Shown here: piece after piece, positions 53,566 to 64,000 of the stretch
How positions within the stretch are numbered: position 1 is the first letter of the stretch
Layout: every line of letters begins with the position of its first letter
DNA from: Choristoneura fumiferana
Taxonomy: Eukaryota; Arthropoda; Insecta; Lepidoptera; Tortricidae
DNA: 64,000 bases
NCBI RefSeq assembly: GCF_025370935.1
Contig: NC_133472.1
Location: 45,329,951 to 45,393,950 of the forward strand
Direction: 5' to 3'
Notes under the pieces: model-generated
Told to the model about the DNA's origin: nothing
Seen by the model: only the letters and a program-made list of their open reading frames with translations
Database searches by the model: none
Made by a program: the position numbers and the translations under genes

Positions 53566-54130
53566 AAATCGGTTGAAAATTTAATGTATAATGATTTTTT
53601 GTAAAATCTATACCTATTATCTCAGTTTCTATAAATCTACGCAGTAGGTATGACGCTACTTGCACGTGACATCACACGCAGAGATCAAACATCTATTAGA
53701 AACTTCAAAAATATTTTCTCACACCTCTCCTTCAGAAAAGTAACCTTTCCTCCCTGACGAGAGGGAGCAAAGTGCAATATTTCTGTTTAAAGCTTTTCTA
53801 AGTGTAAGAGTTTTGAAGTTGATAATTGTAAAGCCACGCCATTTTCTATGCTGGTTGTTCTTTAATAATATTTAGAATTATTTTTTTTCAAGTTTCTTAA
53901 TGCTCGGTGTGAAAAGTTGTATGAGCCACTGGGGAGCAAAATTTTCATCTTGGGCGTTAACACTTGAGTCCCTCAATACGCTCAGGATTTTAATTTATAA
54001 TCCCTCGCTACGCTCAGGATTCTATTGTAGAATCCTTCGCTACATTCTAGATTCAATGTACGCCCTCGCCGTAAATACACCATTTTGCTCCCTTGTGACA
54101 CAAATGACTATTCCGTTCGATAACACGAAT
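53566..54130 (+). repeat. Decayed family Z piece followed by family Y copy
   Basis: 53566-53683 matches family Z in reverse (TCGGTTGAAAATT, GATTTTTTGTAAAATCTATA, GCACGTGACATCACACGC). 53731-54130 is the second family Y copy (CGCTACGCTCAGGATTCTAT, CGCCGTAAATACACCATTTT). Confidence 0.6.
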
Positions 54131-54145
54131 TGAACAAGCTTTCAT

Positions 54146-54537
54146 TTATAAAATAACTAGTTTACTCGCGGCTTCGCACGCGTACATTATTCGATGTGGT
54201 AGTTACATTTGAAATTCCGGGATTTTACAAAATTCCCCTGGGAAATCCCAAAATTTACATCGTGATCTTCATTAAAGCTGCGTTAAGAACAACTGTGCAA
54301 AAATACTTGACACTACACCCAGCGGTTGAAATTTCAAGATTTTATCCCTATTTCGTGGGAATATCGGAATAAAGAGTGGCCTATGTGTTATATTATAATA
54401 GACGTTTAGCTACCAGCATACCAAATTTAATGACTCCAAGCCCAGCAGTGCCCCGTAGGAATATCGGGATAAAAGTTGCCTATGTAGAATAGCACAATCA
54501 CACAAACTTTCGCATTTATAATATAAGTGGGAATATA
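54146..54537 (-). mobile_element. Family G
   Basis: AACTAGTTTACTCGCGGCTT, CGCACGCGTACATTATTCGA, CAAGATTTTATCCCTATTTC and ACAAACTTTCGCATTTATAA. Confidence 0.6.
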
Positions 54538-55016
54538 AAATATCTAACTTGTCGAGTACCGCGTTATCTAAAAATACTTCAGTTCACATCCTCAGTTTTC
54601 ATTGTGAGATGACCATAACGATGTCGATTTCAACATCGACTTTGACAGTTTTCATTTCGGATAATTGCACCGTTCCCGCTAGTTCTCGGAGTACCTGTTC
54701 TTAGCAGACGGAGTCCCGGGAAAGCTAATCCTCAATCCATTCCGCTCTCTTCTTAACCCCGGGGCAGCCGCCGAAGACTCGAGTCAAAGGGAAAAGGTGA
54801 AAAAATAACCACATCAATTTGGGGCGCGCCGCAATCAGCAGCGATCACCTATGCCAATTTAGTTTAAGGTCGCGAGCGTGGCGTAAACATGATGCAAGCA
54901 AGTTGGTGTTATCCAACCGCAAGTGGAAGAGGAATGAGCTCAAACATCAATTTACATTCGAACGTTTAAGCTGTATGGTATTAATACCCTTTGCATAGTC
55001 AAAAAGGAGCCCTGAT
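54538..55016. other. Unassigned sequence
   Basis: A moderately GC-rich patch at 54640-54790 has no frame with a known motif. Confidence 0.45.
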
Positions 55017-55221
55017 CTAAAGTATGGAAAATGTGGTTTCAGGTATATATCCAGAGGTTTTGACATGTTATTTTCAGTCCTGAGAAAAAGTGTCTAAAAA
55101 AACTAAACTAAACTCTGAAAGGGAGTCGGAAACAGAGGTGTTCAGGATTCTGAAATCTATAACATGTCAAAATCTCAGGATGTTTAACTGGAAGCACATT
55201 TTCCATACTTTAGGTCCGGAG
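55017..55221. mobile_element. Imperfect foldback
   Basis: CTAAAGTATGGAAAATGTG at left pairs with CACATTTTCCATACTTTAG at right; inner TTTTGACATGTTAT pairs with ATAACATGTCAAAA. The 69-codon frame inside is a by-product. Confidence 0.7.
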
Positions 55222-55231
55222 TCTTTTTATG

Positions 55232-55410
55232 TACCATCAGCCAAATATGTGGTCTACCACCCTAAAGTTGATAATCGTTTGCATGTCATAAAACAATAAT
55301 GCCAATACTCGTAGACGGTGTCTGTCAACTTACAAGTTCGACTTTAGCGATATATTTATTTGATAGGAACTTGATTAAAAATTGATAGACCACTTATTTG
55401 ACTTATGGTA
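55232..55410. mobile_element. MITE family N
   Basis: TACCATCAGCCAAATATGTG to AAGTGGTCTATCAATTTTTAATC complement, ending CTTATGGTA. Opposite orientation to 28897-29065. Its last TA is the first TA of the next element. Confidence 0.75.
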
Positions 55411-55530
55411 CAGTCAAGGGCAAATATATCGACACGGCCAAAGTTGCAAAAATATATATACACGGCCTTACTTAATGTTAAGTACATAAAGTCGTGTATA
55501 CATATTTTTGTAACTTTGGCCTTGACTGTA
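55409..55530. mobile_element. Foldback MITE, family O
   Basis: TACAGTCAAGGGCAAATATA at left and TAACTTTGGCCTTGACTGTA at right, with TATATACACGGCCTTAC/AAAGTCGTGTATACATAT inside. A relative is at 63732-63868. Confidence 0.75.
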
Positions 55531-56130
55531 CATAGGGCAAGCCTTGGCTTATCGGTGATTCTTCTTAATTCGGTGATCCTACACTATTCATTTTACACAG
55601 ATCTCACGACAAGGAAATCCAAGCTGTAAAATCAGTGGCAGCTGTCAGTTTTGATGCTTGATACAATATTAGGCAAAACAATCTCTGGACTTGGCCAATT
55701 GGTGTCAAGTGTCCCATGATATCCTATCCTATAATTAAAAGGGTTCCCATACAAGACACGTACCTACATAGTTTATTGAGTAATTTTGTCTCCATTTCAG
55801 TAATAATAATTACACGGTGCTTGCTCTTACACGAATCCGATTCCCACTTGACCGGATTTTCAAAATAATTATGAGCTTTTAAAATCTGTCACGAACAATT
55901 CCAATTAATTTATGTTTGTCACTAACCAGCGCTTTATTATTTTGGCACGCACGCAATTTCTCCATCAGGGGTCGGTTTGGAATCCGTCCTTCACTAACAA
56001 CGTCTGTGAGAGAGGGACAGCGGTCAGAAACAGCAGCGACGCAAGGTCACAAATCAAGGCACATAAATATATTTTAATACAAACGCAAATGTTTGTGTGT
56101 ATGTTTGTTACCTATACTCTTTCTGAAATA
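55531..56130. other. Unassigned sequence
   Basis: A family C scrap (CAATTGGTGTCAAGTGTCCC) at about 55698-55720. The frame at 55912-56139 has no recognised domain. Confidence 0.45.
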
Positions 56131-56366
56131 CTAACCTAACCAACAAAAAGTTGGAAAAACCCCGACATTGTCACTTAAAAGTTCAATATCTCAAAAACGG
56201 CTGAACCGATTTTGATGAAACATATCTAAGAACCATCGCTAGAAAACCTGCTATCAAATAAAAAAACGCATTCGAATCGGTTACCCCGTTTAAGAGCTAC
56301 GGTGCCACAGACAGACACACATAGCGGTCAAATTTATAACACCCCTCTTTTTGCATCGGGGGTTAA
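56131..56366 (-). mobile_element. Family E arm
   Basis: CTAACCTAACCAACAAAAAG, CAATATCTCAAAAACGGCTG, GTTTAAGAGCTACGGTGCCA and CATCGGGGGTTAA. Confidence 0.75.
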
Positions 56367-56439
56367 AAATGTTACATTTTATCCTAATTTAATTTCCACT
56401 GGATATAGGGATGTTGAGTCAGCAGCAGGCGTAGATGAG

Positions 56440-56890
56440 GTATTCGTTTGGGATATTGCTGTCTTTATCGCTCGTGACATAAGCGCTCGCAGCCGTCCCC
56501 CCATGCCTTCCGCAACGACGTCCGTAATTTATATCGAGATAGCTGTAGGCTTTTCAAGATTTGGGCGGTTGAGTTTTGGGTTTCGTTGTTCTAATATTAT
56601 ACAAAAAGTATAGCACAGAAATCAATGATATTTTACAATCAAGATATTCATTATATTTTCTATGCCTGTGGTTTTTTCGATTTTTGTAAAAATGCTTTAT
56701 TAGTCTGTAATTCTCGTGCAAAGTTGATATCTATTTTGTGTCGACTTTTGAGCTCCTGTAATTCTGATATTACACATTCATATGAAAATCTGAAAAACCA
56801 CAGGCATAGATAATTACGTTTATTCCATACTTACAAAATTTCATCTATTTCTGTTGCCTAGTTTTCAAATGAGACCGGGACTACGCTTGG
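56440..56890 (+). repeat. Two-copy dispersed repeat, family W
   Basis: Copy of 47641-48092, lying 73 bp after a family E arm. Nested foldback at 56660-56809 is kept. The plus frame of 103 codons here crosses the E/W border and is not a gene. Confidence 0.75.
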
Positions 56891-57284
56891 AACGAAGAGA
56901 ATTCTCTTAAGTAGTTATTTAATCTGTCATCTCCCAGGATAACAGGATCAAAGGAATTTGGGCACAAATTTGTGCCTCTGGGAGAGGACAGGTTAAAATG
57001 GATTTTTCCTAATCGACGTTAACGAGTGACAGCCAAATCTATTGGACAAATTTTAGCCGTTTATTCCGTACAATTTTGATAAATGATTATAAATATATTA
57101 TAGGTATAATTATAAATCTCATAATTTGTGAAATGTATGTTTAAAATACTTATGTATTTGTTTTTTTGTTAATCAGTACTAGTTTGCTACAAAAAGTGCA
57201 CGTTGATAACGATCACTATGTCAAGAAGGGTCCATTAATTTAATCTTTACTTAACAGTGCGGTATGGGAATAACAAGGGGTATA

Positions 57285-57506
57285 ACCAACGTAGATATGT
57301 TGAAAACCCCGCGTCGTTGTTATTTCGAAGTTCAAAAAAACGGCTAAATGGATTTTAATGAAACATTGCTAAGAACCACCGCATAAAACTCGCTTTCATG
57401 TAAAAAACTCGCATCGGTATCTGTCAATCCGTTTGAAAGCTAAGATGCCACCGACAGACGAATATCGACGTCAAACTTATACACTCCTTTTTTGTGTCGG
57501 AGGTTA
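57285..57506 (-). mobile_element. Decayed family E arm
   Basis: TGAAAACCCCGCGTCGTTG, AAAAAACGGCTAAATGGATT and TTTTGTGTCGGAGGTTAA keep the family order with many changes. Confidence 0.55.
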
Positions 57507-57590
57507 AAAAAGGGCTGTAGATAGTACAAAGCGATGTTCAAATATTATTAAAATTTAATAGGCTTTATTTAATTAAGTACCTACCCACAG

Positions 57591-57823
57591 TTTCTAAACA
57601 GTATTTATTTACAAACGTGACCAAGTTCACGTACAATCAAGACAACAAACAAAACTCAAAGATCACCCCCATCAACTGGTCAAATAGAAAGACTATGCAG
57701 AACAATTATGAAAATGTAGAAAATGTAATAGGAAGTGAAGAAGCAGAAAATACGCCATTAATGCCTTGGTCTTGGCAGTACGAGTACATGCGCGCTTTAG
57801 AACGAATGTATCCAATAATTTAA
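57591..57823 (+). CDS. Possible terminal coding exon of an unknown gene
   Basis: If entered at the acceptor CTACCCACAG (57581-57590), the frame is open for 77 codons to TAA at 57821-57823. It begins SKQYLFTNVTKFTYNQDNKQ, continues through acidic YENVENVIGSEEAENT and ends PWSWQYEYMRALERMYPII. The mix of Trp, Glu and Asn with balanced codons looks protein-like and does not belong to any repeat found here. ATTAAA lies about 37 bp after the stop. I do not recognise the protein. It could be a last exon of a plus-strand gene nested upstream of the cyclase, or chance. Confidence 0.35.
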
Positions 57824-58293
57824 AGGGACAAGGTACTAAATCTCCCGGCCTCGACTGTTCATTAAACCGTTCTAATACGCATTATAGAACACCAACGCAA
57901 CGTTGCACACGTCAACACCCTTAACCCACTGGGATAAAGTTAACATTGACTTGATCCGCGAATCCTGTAACTGTGGTGGTCTATACTGAAAAATTTGCCG
58001 CATCCAAGTGCCCCTGGCGCCTTGGAGCGACGATTTTTCTCACCGTTTCGAGTCGTGGGCACACGTCAGCTTGAGAAGGGCCGATAATTTCTCACGAATT
58101 TATATTTTGCCCCAAAAACGGGACCCGGCTTAGGTAAAGGCGGAAACACATTGGGGCCGGATGTTGATAGATAGGGCGTGACGTTAAAATTAATATGATA
58201 GAATAGGGTTTCGATGAGTTCAGAACGAGCGTCATTTCGTACATTTTCCGTTTAATTTTTGTGTAAAATTCACCTGTTCAGTTCACTATCTAG
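57824..58293. other. Unassigned sequence
   Basis: No repeat or motif recognised. Confidence 0.5.
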
Positions 58294-58360
58294 TGCAATG
58301 GTGGGCAAACTTTTTTGATAGGGGGCCAAAAAGTGACAGGTATTTTAGAGGAGGGCCCGA
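58294..58360 (+). mobile_element. hAT-like transposon end
   Basis: GCAATGGTGGGCAAACTTTT followed by GGGGGCCAAAAAGTG resembles the CAGTGGTGGGCAAACTTTTT ends of hAT elements. The partner end was not located. Confidence 0.4.
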
Positions 58361-58419
58361 GTTAAACTAAAAAATATTTTGTTTTGAATTTTGTAATCAT
58401 CTCACTTCTACTCTGTCCT

Positions 58420-58935
58420 ACACGGCTATATAGTCTAGCTGACTTCTTTACCCGTGTTTCTATTGCATATTCTGGGTGCCCCTTATTTCGCATAACATTA
58501 ATTTTGCTTCCGCTTTGCGGGGCATTTATTTTTAATCTGAGGGATATAAGGTAACTAACGAACCTATCCAGGTTAAACATATTACACATAACATTGTTTT
58601 GTCGATTATATTATAGGTATAAAATTGTTATTCCGAGTACTGTTATCAGCAATTTTATGCCTGGAAAGCAAATATTCATATGAATTCAACGACTCTGAGG
58701 CGAAGTCGAAGGAGCTCCGCTTTGCGGAGCTCTTATTCCGCCTAGTTAAAGCGCTTTGCACCTTGAAAAAATACTAACCTAACTTAACCTATAGTTGAGC
58801 AATCACGTTACCTGGGGTTTTATTATTGCGGGGGGCTCCCCCCGCCCCCCATCGCCCCTTAACCTTCGTAGGATTGTTTTTTTTACATGCGGGGGATTGT
58901 TTTTTTTGCGGGGGCTTGCCCCCCGCCCCCTTCTT
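58420..58935 (+). mobile_element. Family AA piece with GC-rich hairpins
   Basis: GAGCTCCGC-TTT-GCGGAGCTC hairpin at 58711-58731, ATACTAACCTAACTTAACCT, then GCGGGGGGCTCCCCCCGCCC at 58829 and GCGGGGGCTTGCCCCCCGCC at 58908. The 72-codon frames on both strands are low-complexity translations. Confidence 0.45.
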
Positions 58936-59034
58936 TATGCCCGTGCCTCTTTGACTGCTGGCTGTTCGTTCCATTACAAATACAATTCTAACCTTAATTA
59001 CATATTTTTCTAGTCATCAATAGTAATTAGGTAA

Positions 59035-59290
59035 TTTATTTTCGGACAGATTTGCACAGGATTTCGGCCTATCAAAATTCGCCTAAATTACATTATATGC
59101 TAAACAAGATTATGCATAATAAAATTCGGCCATGTTAATGTTATGCTAAAATAAATTCGGGTAAACCATTTTTCGGCGTATACAGAATTATGCCGAACTA
59201 AATTTCGGCAAGTTTAAATTTCGGCGTAAATAAATTATGCGAAACCTTGTTATGCGTAATAAGTTTCGGACATTAAAAAGTATGCCAAAT
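59035..59290. repeat. Stretch of alternating TTCGG and TTATGC words
   Basis: Eight TTCGG and five TTATGC occurrences in about 250 bp of otherwise A/T sequence, at 10-50 bp spacing with no fixed period (AATTTCGGCAAG, AATTATGCGAAA and similar). Related words (GCATAACA) occur at 58488 and 60557-60594. Confidence 0.5.
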
Positions 59291-62059
59291 AGATGGCACC
59301 CACTAAATTATTTTACACAAGTAAAGTATTGAGTACAATACAAACAACTATTTGAAGTCAAGGATCATCAATGCGTATAGGAAATTAGGAATTACCTATT
59401 CCCATATGTACGTCACCATCCATGATTCAAACAAAGTTATATTATTTATAATATCTCTGTGTGCAGCGTTCCTTAGCCAGCAGCGCTATTAATTCCTGTT
59501 GACGTTATTCAATCAATATCACAGAATTAATTATGGGAGGTCTGCTTAACATACAATTAACTACATCTACATGGTAATACTGTTCCAAGGTTTGGTGTGA
59601 CGGGTAATAGGCGACGCCTTGTTACCCGACTGCCCAAATGTGAGTTTTCGAAGTTATGTAATGTATGTAGTTATGTCTTCTATTTCTTTGCATCTCTGTA
59701 GCCAAAAGACGGTTTCCTTGAGGTATCATTAGATTTGTCGGAGTGGCATAAGGTATTCTTTGTATTGAAAAGTGTGAGACTATGCCCACTAGCACGTTTG
59801 CTAACCAACCGTCGCCGGCGCGTGCCATGTATGCGCGTTACATTCCGTGTCTGACATGATATGTAGTAGGTAGAAACCTTTAAAGAGCCTTCTGCGGCCT
59901 ACTAACATAGTACGTTCTAAGATCTTTTAACATTGATTGCAAACAAATTCAGTATTAGATAACGTCATACTCCTAAACATTGGTTGAGCTACGTGATTGA
60001 ATCCTCAAGCCCCGCAAGGTTTTACGCATTTATGATTTTTCAACTTGTTCTAGCCCCCTCCCCTCCCCGCCGCAGGCACCCACCCGGTATTAAAAGAGAA
60101 GAATAATACGACAAGATAAATATAGGATGAATAACACGAGCTTATTGTTTGTTTAGACAGAGAAAGCGGTGGGAGGGCGAAGATGGTTCACTGCGTCGGT
60201 GAAAAAGTTCTTAAGTTTTAACATTCCCACAGGAAAATAGGGGCAACGTGAGTGAGTTTCGTAACATTTTCACAATATAATTCTTTATAACATTCCTTGT
60301 CTAAAAATGGCTTTATTACTTAGTACAAAATAACACAATATAAATACTATTTTTAACTTCCTTTTTTTCTGTTACCATTTTGTTTTTCCTTTTTGTACAA
60401 TAAAGAGAACAAACAAACAAACTATTCATTCAATTAAATGTGTTGAGATGAAATCGAAAACGTATTTAAAATTTCAGTTTACATTTGAAAAGCATGTGGT
60501 ACTTATTTTCTTTCGACTGTTTAAGTATAATAGTTTCTAATCACTGCCCCTAATGTCGCATAACAGATTTGCCATAACATAATTGTGCATAACATTGAAC
60601 TTGCATTATTATAAAAAAAACCTATAAAACATATGTACTTATTTAGCATAATAATGAATTCACAGTTACCGTTTTCATACACGTTTCTATGGCGCTAGTG
60701 CAATGGACTAGTAATGGATACCCGTAACACAAAATTATATGAAAAACCTGGGACACTTATTTCTCCTATTACAATCGAAAATTTTGAGTAGGATAACGAA
60801 ATTTCATCCAAATGTAAAAAAAAAGTCATTTCAACAACTTTTTTCTGAAACCCCCGCAGATACCTGAAAAGGACCATGCGCCAAAATAGACCAAAAACCA
60901 ACAGAGCCTTTTAAAAGTGTTTGGTCTTTAAAAAGGTCTGTTTACGAGTATCTACCTAATTTCATTCTATGGGCACCAAGTTTAATTCCATTGCAAAACT
61001 GAAATATTCAAAATATCTATAAGAAACTGTGTTTTTTCGAGTCAATTTGAACCAAGAATTATTCACGTTTGTTTTTCACAATGCACTCTCTGCGACACAG
61101 TTTGCGTGGGACTTTACTCCGTTTCCGTTTACTTCGTTGTAGATTTTCGTATCAAACGTTATCGGAAACTTCCGCCCCCCCAGCCAATTGCGGAGGTCTT
61201 GTTTGAGCAATGCGCTAAATCTATTTCCGTGTAACGTAGGTACCATACATGTACAGTCACCAGCAGGGGCGTGCAGTCAAGTCAATAAAGTATGCCGACA
61301 AAATGGTACAACAAAAAATTAAAAAAAAAAAATATTGGTTTTTTTTTAGTGTGGGGTATCATTATACGATTCAATAAGTTTGCGAAATATTCAACTTTAA
61401 AGTGCAAATTTTCATTAAACTCGAGCGTCGCCCCCCACCCCTCGAAACCTGTAAGTGGAAAAAGGATGAGGATTAGGAGAGAGAAGAATTAGGATGGTAG
61501 TAAGTAAGTATATCAAACTTTCAAGAAAAACTATAACGGCTAAGTTTGCTTGAGAATTGTTAGTGGTTTAAGAGTAAATAGCAGCTTAAGGTATAAAATA
61601 TACCTAAACTATGGATGATTTCGTATAAAATACAAATCCTTAGAAAAATATTACTTTATAATAATAATACTTTATTTTTTCGTAATGACTACGGAACCCT
61701 ATTTTGGGCGTGTCCGACACGCTCTTCGCCGGTTTTTCAAATAATACGCTCAAAAAGAAAAAAAACTACCATTTAACGAGTAATAGCCGACTGGAGCTTG
61801 TCAATATTTTCCGCGTATTATTTCCCATATTCCGGGACCGTTTTCGTCTCCCAATAGTCGGCGACCCTAAACAAATGCTCTAAAACCCGCCTAAGCCCGT
61901 CTCTTAATGCCGAGGCAGAGCCGCAATATACCTCCGCCGTATTCAAACCGAAACAACACAGTTAAGGTTTATTTGTTTGCCGAATCCAATGGGTTATTTT
62001 TACAAACCTAGCATCAGCGCCGAATGCAAAACAGACCATTTTTACCCGACTGCCCGCAG
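59291..62059. other. Long unassigned stretch
   Basis: Holds a (AACA)n-tailed LINE-like end at 60391-60421 (TTTTTGTACAATAAAGAGAA), a scrap ACAAAATGGTACAACAAAAA at 61298, and GCGTGTCCGACACGCTC at 61708. No exon with supporting motif. The minus frame at 59622-59828 was considered and left unassigned. Confidence 0.45.
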
Positions 62060-62370
62060 GAGGGTTATGTTTTTCGAGCGTATGTATGTATATATGTATG
62101 TATGTATGTGCGAGTACTGCCTTTTCGCAACGTAACGTTGGGCAACCTGTTTCATTTCGCAACTTTTCATTCGTCGCAAACTCAAAAACTGTAAACATTT
62201 CAGCATTTATTTCAGGGCCATCGTGTAGAACGCTTTGGGTTAGGTTAGGTTAGGTTAGTTTTATAAAAATCCTGAAATATTTACAGTTTCAGAAATATTA
62301 AACAGTTAGGAAATGAAAAGTTGCGAAATGAAACACGTTGCCAAACGTTATTCGCCGAAACATTAGTAAA
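62060..62370. mobile_element. Foldback with (TATG)n and a short TTAGG run
   Basis: GTTTCATTTCGCAACTTTTCAT pairs with ATGAAAAGTTGCGAAATGAAAC; ACTGTAAACATTTCAG pairs with CTGAAATATTTACAGT. A (TATG)n run is at 62083-62109 and GGTTAGGTTAGGTTAGGTTA at about 62238. Confidence 0.6.
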
Positions 62371-63499
62371 CCATGTAACAACAACGCAAGTACAGTCAGC
62401 AAAAAAGCTTGCAATAAAAATGTAATTCTTGACAAAAACTTCTTCGTTTCTCTCGGGCACAGTCAGCCAATTTGATTATGATTACTGACTTGACCTAGTA
62501 GGTGAGACACTGTTTTGACGCGCATAATTTGTTATTTTAGTATAATAATTTTCTAAAATAATGTAATAATAATAATAGGCCTTGAACTCTTTTACAGATG
62601 AATTAAGGAGCATCACGATGACACTTGCGATGGTGACTGAATATGCCGATTTGGGACAGGATCCCCCGGCCACACGCGACAAGTGTACCGTGTGTACGCG
62701 ATTGGTGTGAATTGTCCCGTGATTATTATTTATAATCATTTACCACAAAATTTAAGAACTCTGTCGGGAAACATGTTTAAATCTAACAAAATGGCTAAAA
62801 GAGTATCAAGGATTATTTAAATGGTAAGAACTAGTAAATTTTTCAATAGCAATTAAATGATATAATAATATAGCACATAATTAAATGTGTAATGAATTAA
62901 TAAAATACCTATAGATAATAATACTGACGAAAATTATAACCTAAATTTTAGTGACCTAAAACTAATAATTTGTACGCTTGCTTGCATGCTGAATACATGT
63001 GCTAAACTTATTTTAAGATCATAATATAACTGTATTCTAAAATAGGTAAATGTTTTTGAATTTGAATTTGAACATATCCGATGGTACAGTCAACGCTCTC
63101 ACAGGGCATAGTGAGCCTTATCGCGTTGGCACAAGGGTCACGTACGACTGTCCGCTCGTTTGGCAACTAGCCGGATAATCCTAAAAGGGGGCGGACTAGT
63201 TTTGACATGTTCAATAAATGATACATTAATTTTGGAACAAGGGATGGAAAAGATATTCTACTGGATATTATTAATGCGAGAGTCAGTTTGTTTGATTAAT
63301 TATAAAGCCCACAGACGCTACGAAAAAAGGTGTGTTCCCTCTAGCTCTATTGACAGTACTATTCTAGTACTGTCAATAAAACTAGTGGAAACACGCCCAA
63401 AAAATCGTAACAATCAGACTGCACCGTTTGACTGGTACCTACCGTTTATTGTGTGTGTGAGAAAACTGTACAGTTTTGTACGATTTTTTAAACTGTAAC
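62371..63499. other. Unassigned, with one perfect small hairpin
   Basis: ATTGACAGTACTA-TTC-TAGTACTGTCAAT at 63349-63377 (13-bp arms). A family C scrap (TTGGTGTGAATTGTCCCGTG) is at 62703. The 112-codon plus frame at 63160-63498 reads through the hairpin and has no domain. Confidence 0.45.
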
Positions 63500-64000
63500 A
63501 TTCAGCTGTACTGAAACTCCGCGGAGCTCCTATTCCGCGAAGCTCCTTGACGCAATTCTAACTTAACTTTAACCTATGCAGGTAATACCTACCTAATTTG
63601 ATTGATATTAATTCAAAATCCAAGATACCGATTATTAAAACAACGAAGTTTATTATACCGAATGTAATATTTCCGATTTAGCGATGTCATTCCGGAAAAT
63701 TGATAATCGGGATACTGTTATCCTCTATGTGTACAGTCAAGTGCAAAACAAAGTATCTATTCGAACCACTCAAAAATATGTTACTACGGCCTTAATGCGT
63801 CGGAATAAGTGTATGTGGTACTTATTTATGAAACTTTGAATAAGTTCATACTTTTACACTTGACTGTACCTAAATATCTAGATTTTTCCTTCTTGGGAGT
63901 TATAAAAATCGGATATAAAAATCGATATTTTGAAATTAGGCTAAATAAATTTCGTGATTTTAGGTAATCGAAATTATATGTCTTAGGTATTGTGAAATTC
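63500..64000 (+). mobile_element. Family AA interrupted by a family O MITE
   Basis: CCGCGGAGCTCCTATTCCGC, AACCTATGCAGGTAA, AAACAACGAAGTTTATTATA and AAAATTGATAATCGG repeat 24720-25135 in the opposite sense. A family O MITE at 63732-63868 (TACAGTCAAGTGCAAA ... TTACACTTGACTGTA) splits it. AA continues to the window end. Confidence 0.55.

Noticed and set aside
56302..56613. 103-codon plus frame as a gene
   Set aside because: It starts in a family E arm and runs into family W. The W copy at 47641 does not keep the frame.
58789..59013. Lysine/glycine-rich small proteins on both strands
   Set aside because: Low-complexity translation of G-run/C-run hairpins and T tracts.
59622..59828. N-terminal cyclase exon (minus frame starting MARAGDGWLANVLVG)
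   Set aside because: No similarity to a cyclase N-terminus, no donor at the expected phase-0 position, and it is 17 kb from the next exon without support.
62236..62258. Interstitial telomere (TTAGG)n
   Set aside because: Fewer than four units, and GGTTAGGTTA is common in these repeat families (also near 3619 and 12705).

Overview
The window is eukaryotic nuclear DNA, almost certainly from a moth or butterfly. It is AT-rich and intron-dominated, and it is packed with short dispersed elements: tRNA-derived SINEs with TGGCCTAGTGG-type A boxes and GGTTCGA B boxes, 3' ends of RTE-like and CR1/Jockey-like LINEs, and many MITEs. There are no operons, ribosome binding sites or other bacterial features. 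Most open frames are accidental reads through repeats.

One gene can be recognised with confidence: a membrane adenylyl cyclase on the minus strand. Six GC-rich exons at 42475-42644, 37342-37466, 35822-35942, 30820-30976, 29846-29995 and 15901-16022 join in compatible phases, each with an AG acceptor and GT donor. They encode about 281 residues: the first six-helix membrane domain, the juxtamembrane coiled-coil helix and the start of the C1 catalytic domain. The N-terminal exon(s) above 42644 and the catalytic exons below 15901 were not found and are presumably outside the window. The motifs look most like type 5/6 cyclases, but the subtype is not settled.

Region by region: 1-15.9 kb is intron (downstream of the C1-linker exon) full of SINEs, MITEs and RTE remnants. 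At 16.06-17.24 kb a 71-bp minisatellite of 16.6 units lies 41 bp upstream of the last visible exon, inside the intron. 17.2-29.8 kb is a 13.8-kb intron with dispersed repeats. 29.8-42.6 kb holds the other five exons. 42.8-44.2 kb is a scrambled tandemly duplicated patch containing a decayed copy of the end of exon 42475-42644. 44.2-64 kb is upstream intron or intergenic repeat sequence with one possible plus-strand terminal exon (57591-57823).

The most interesting items are the minisatellite abutting the cyclase acceptor (open in all three frames on the gene's strand, and readable in frame into the exon), the decayed cyclase exon copy, a nested MITE whose empty site can be read from sister copies, hairpin-rich unclassified element families, and a stretch at 59.04-59.29 kb built from two alternating words. 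Family names are descriptive labels (A, B, C and so on) used only here; no database search was possible.
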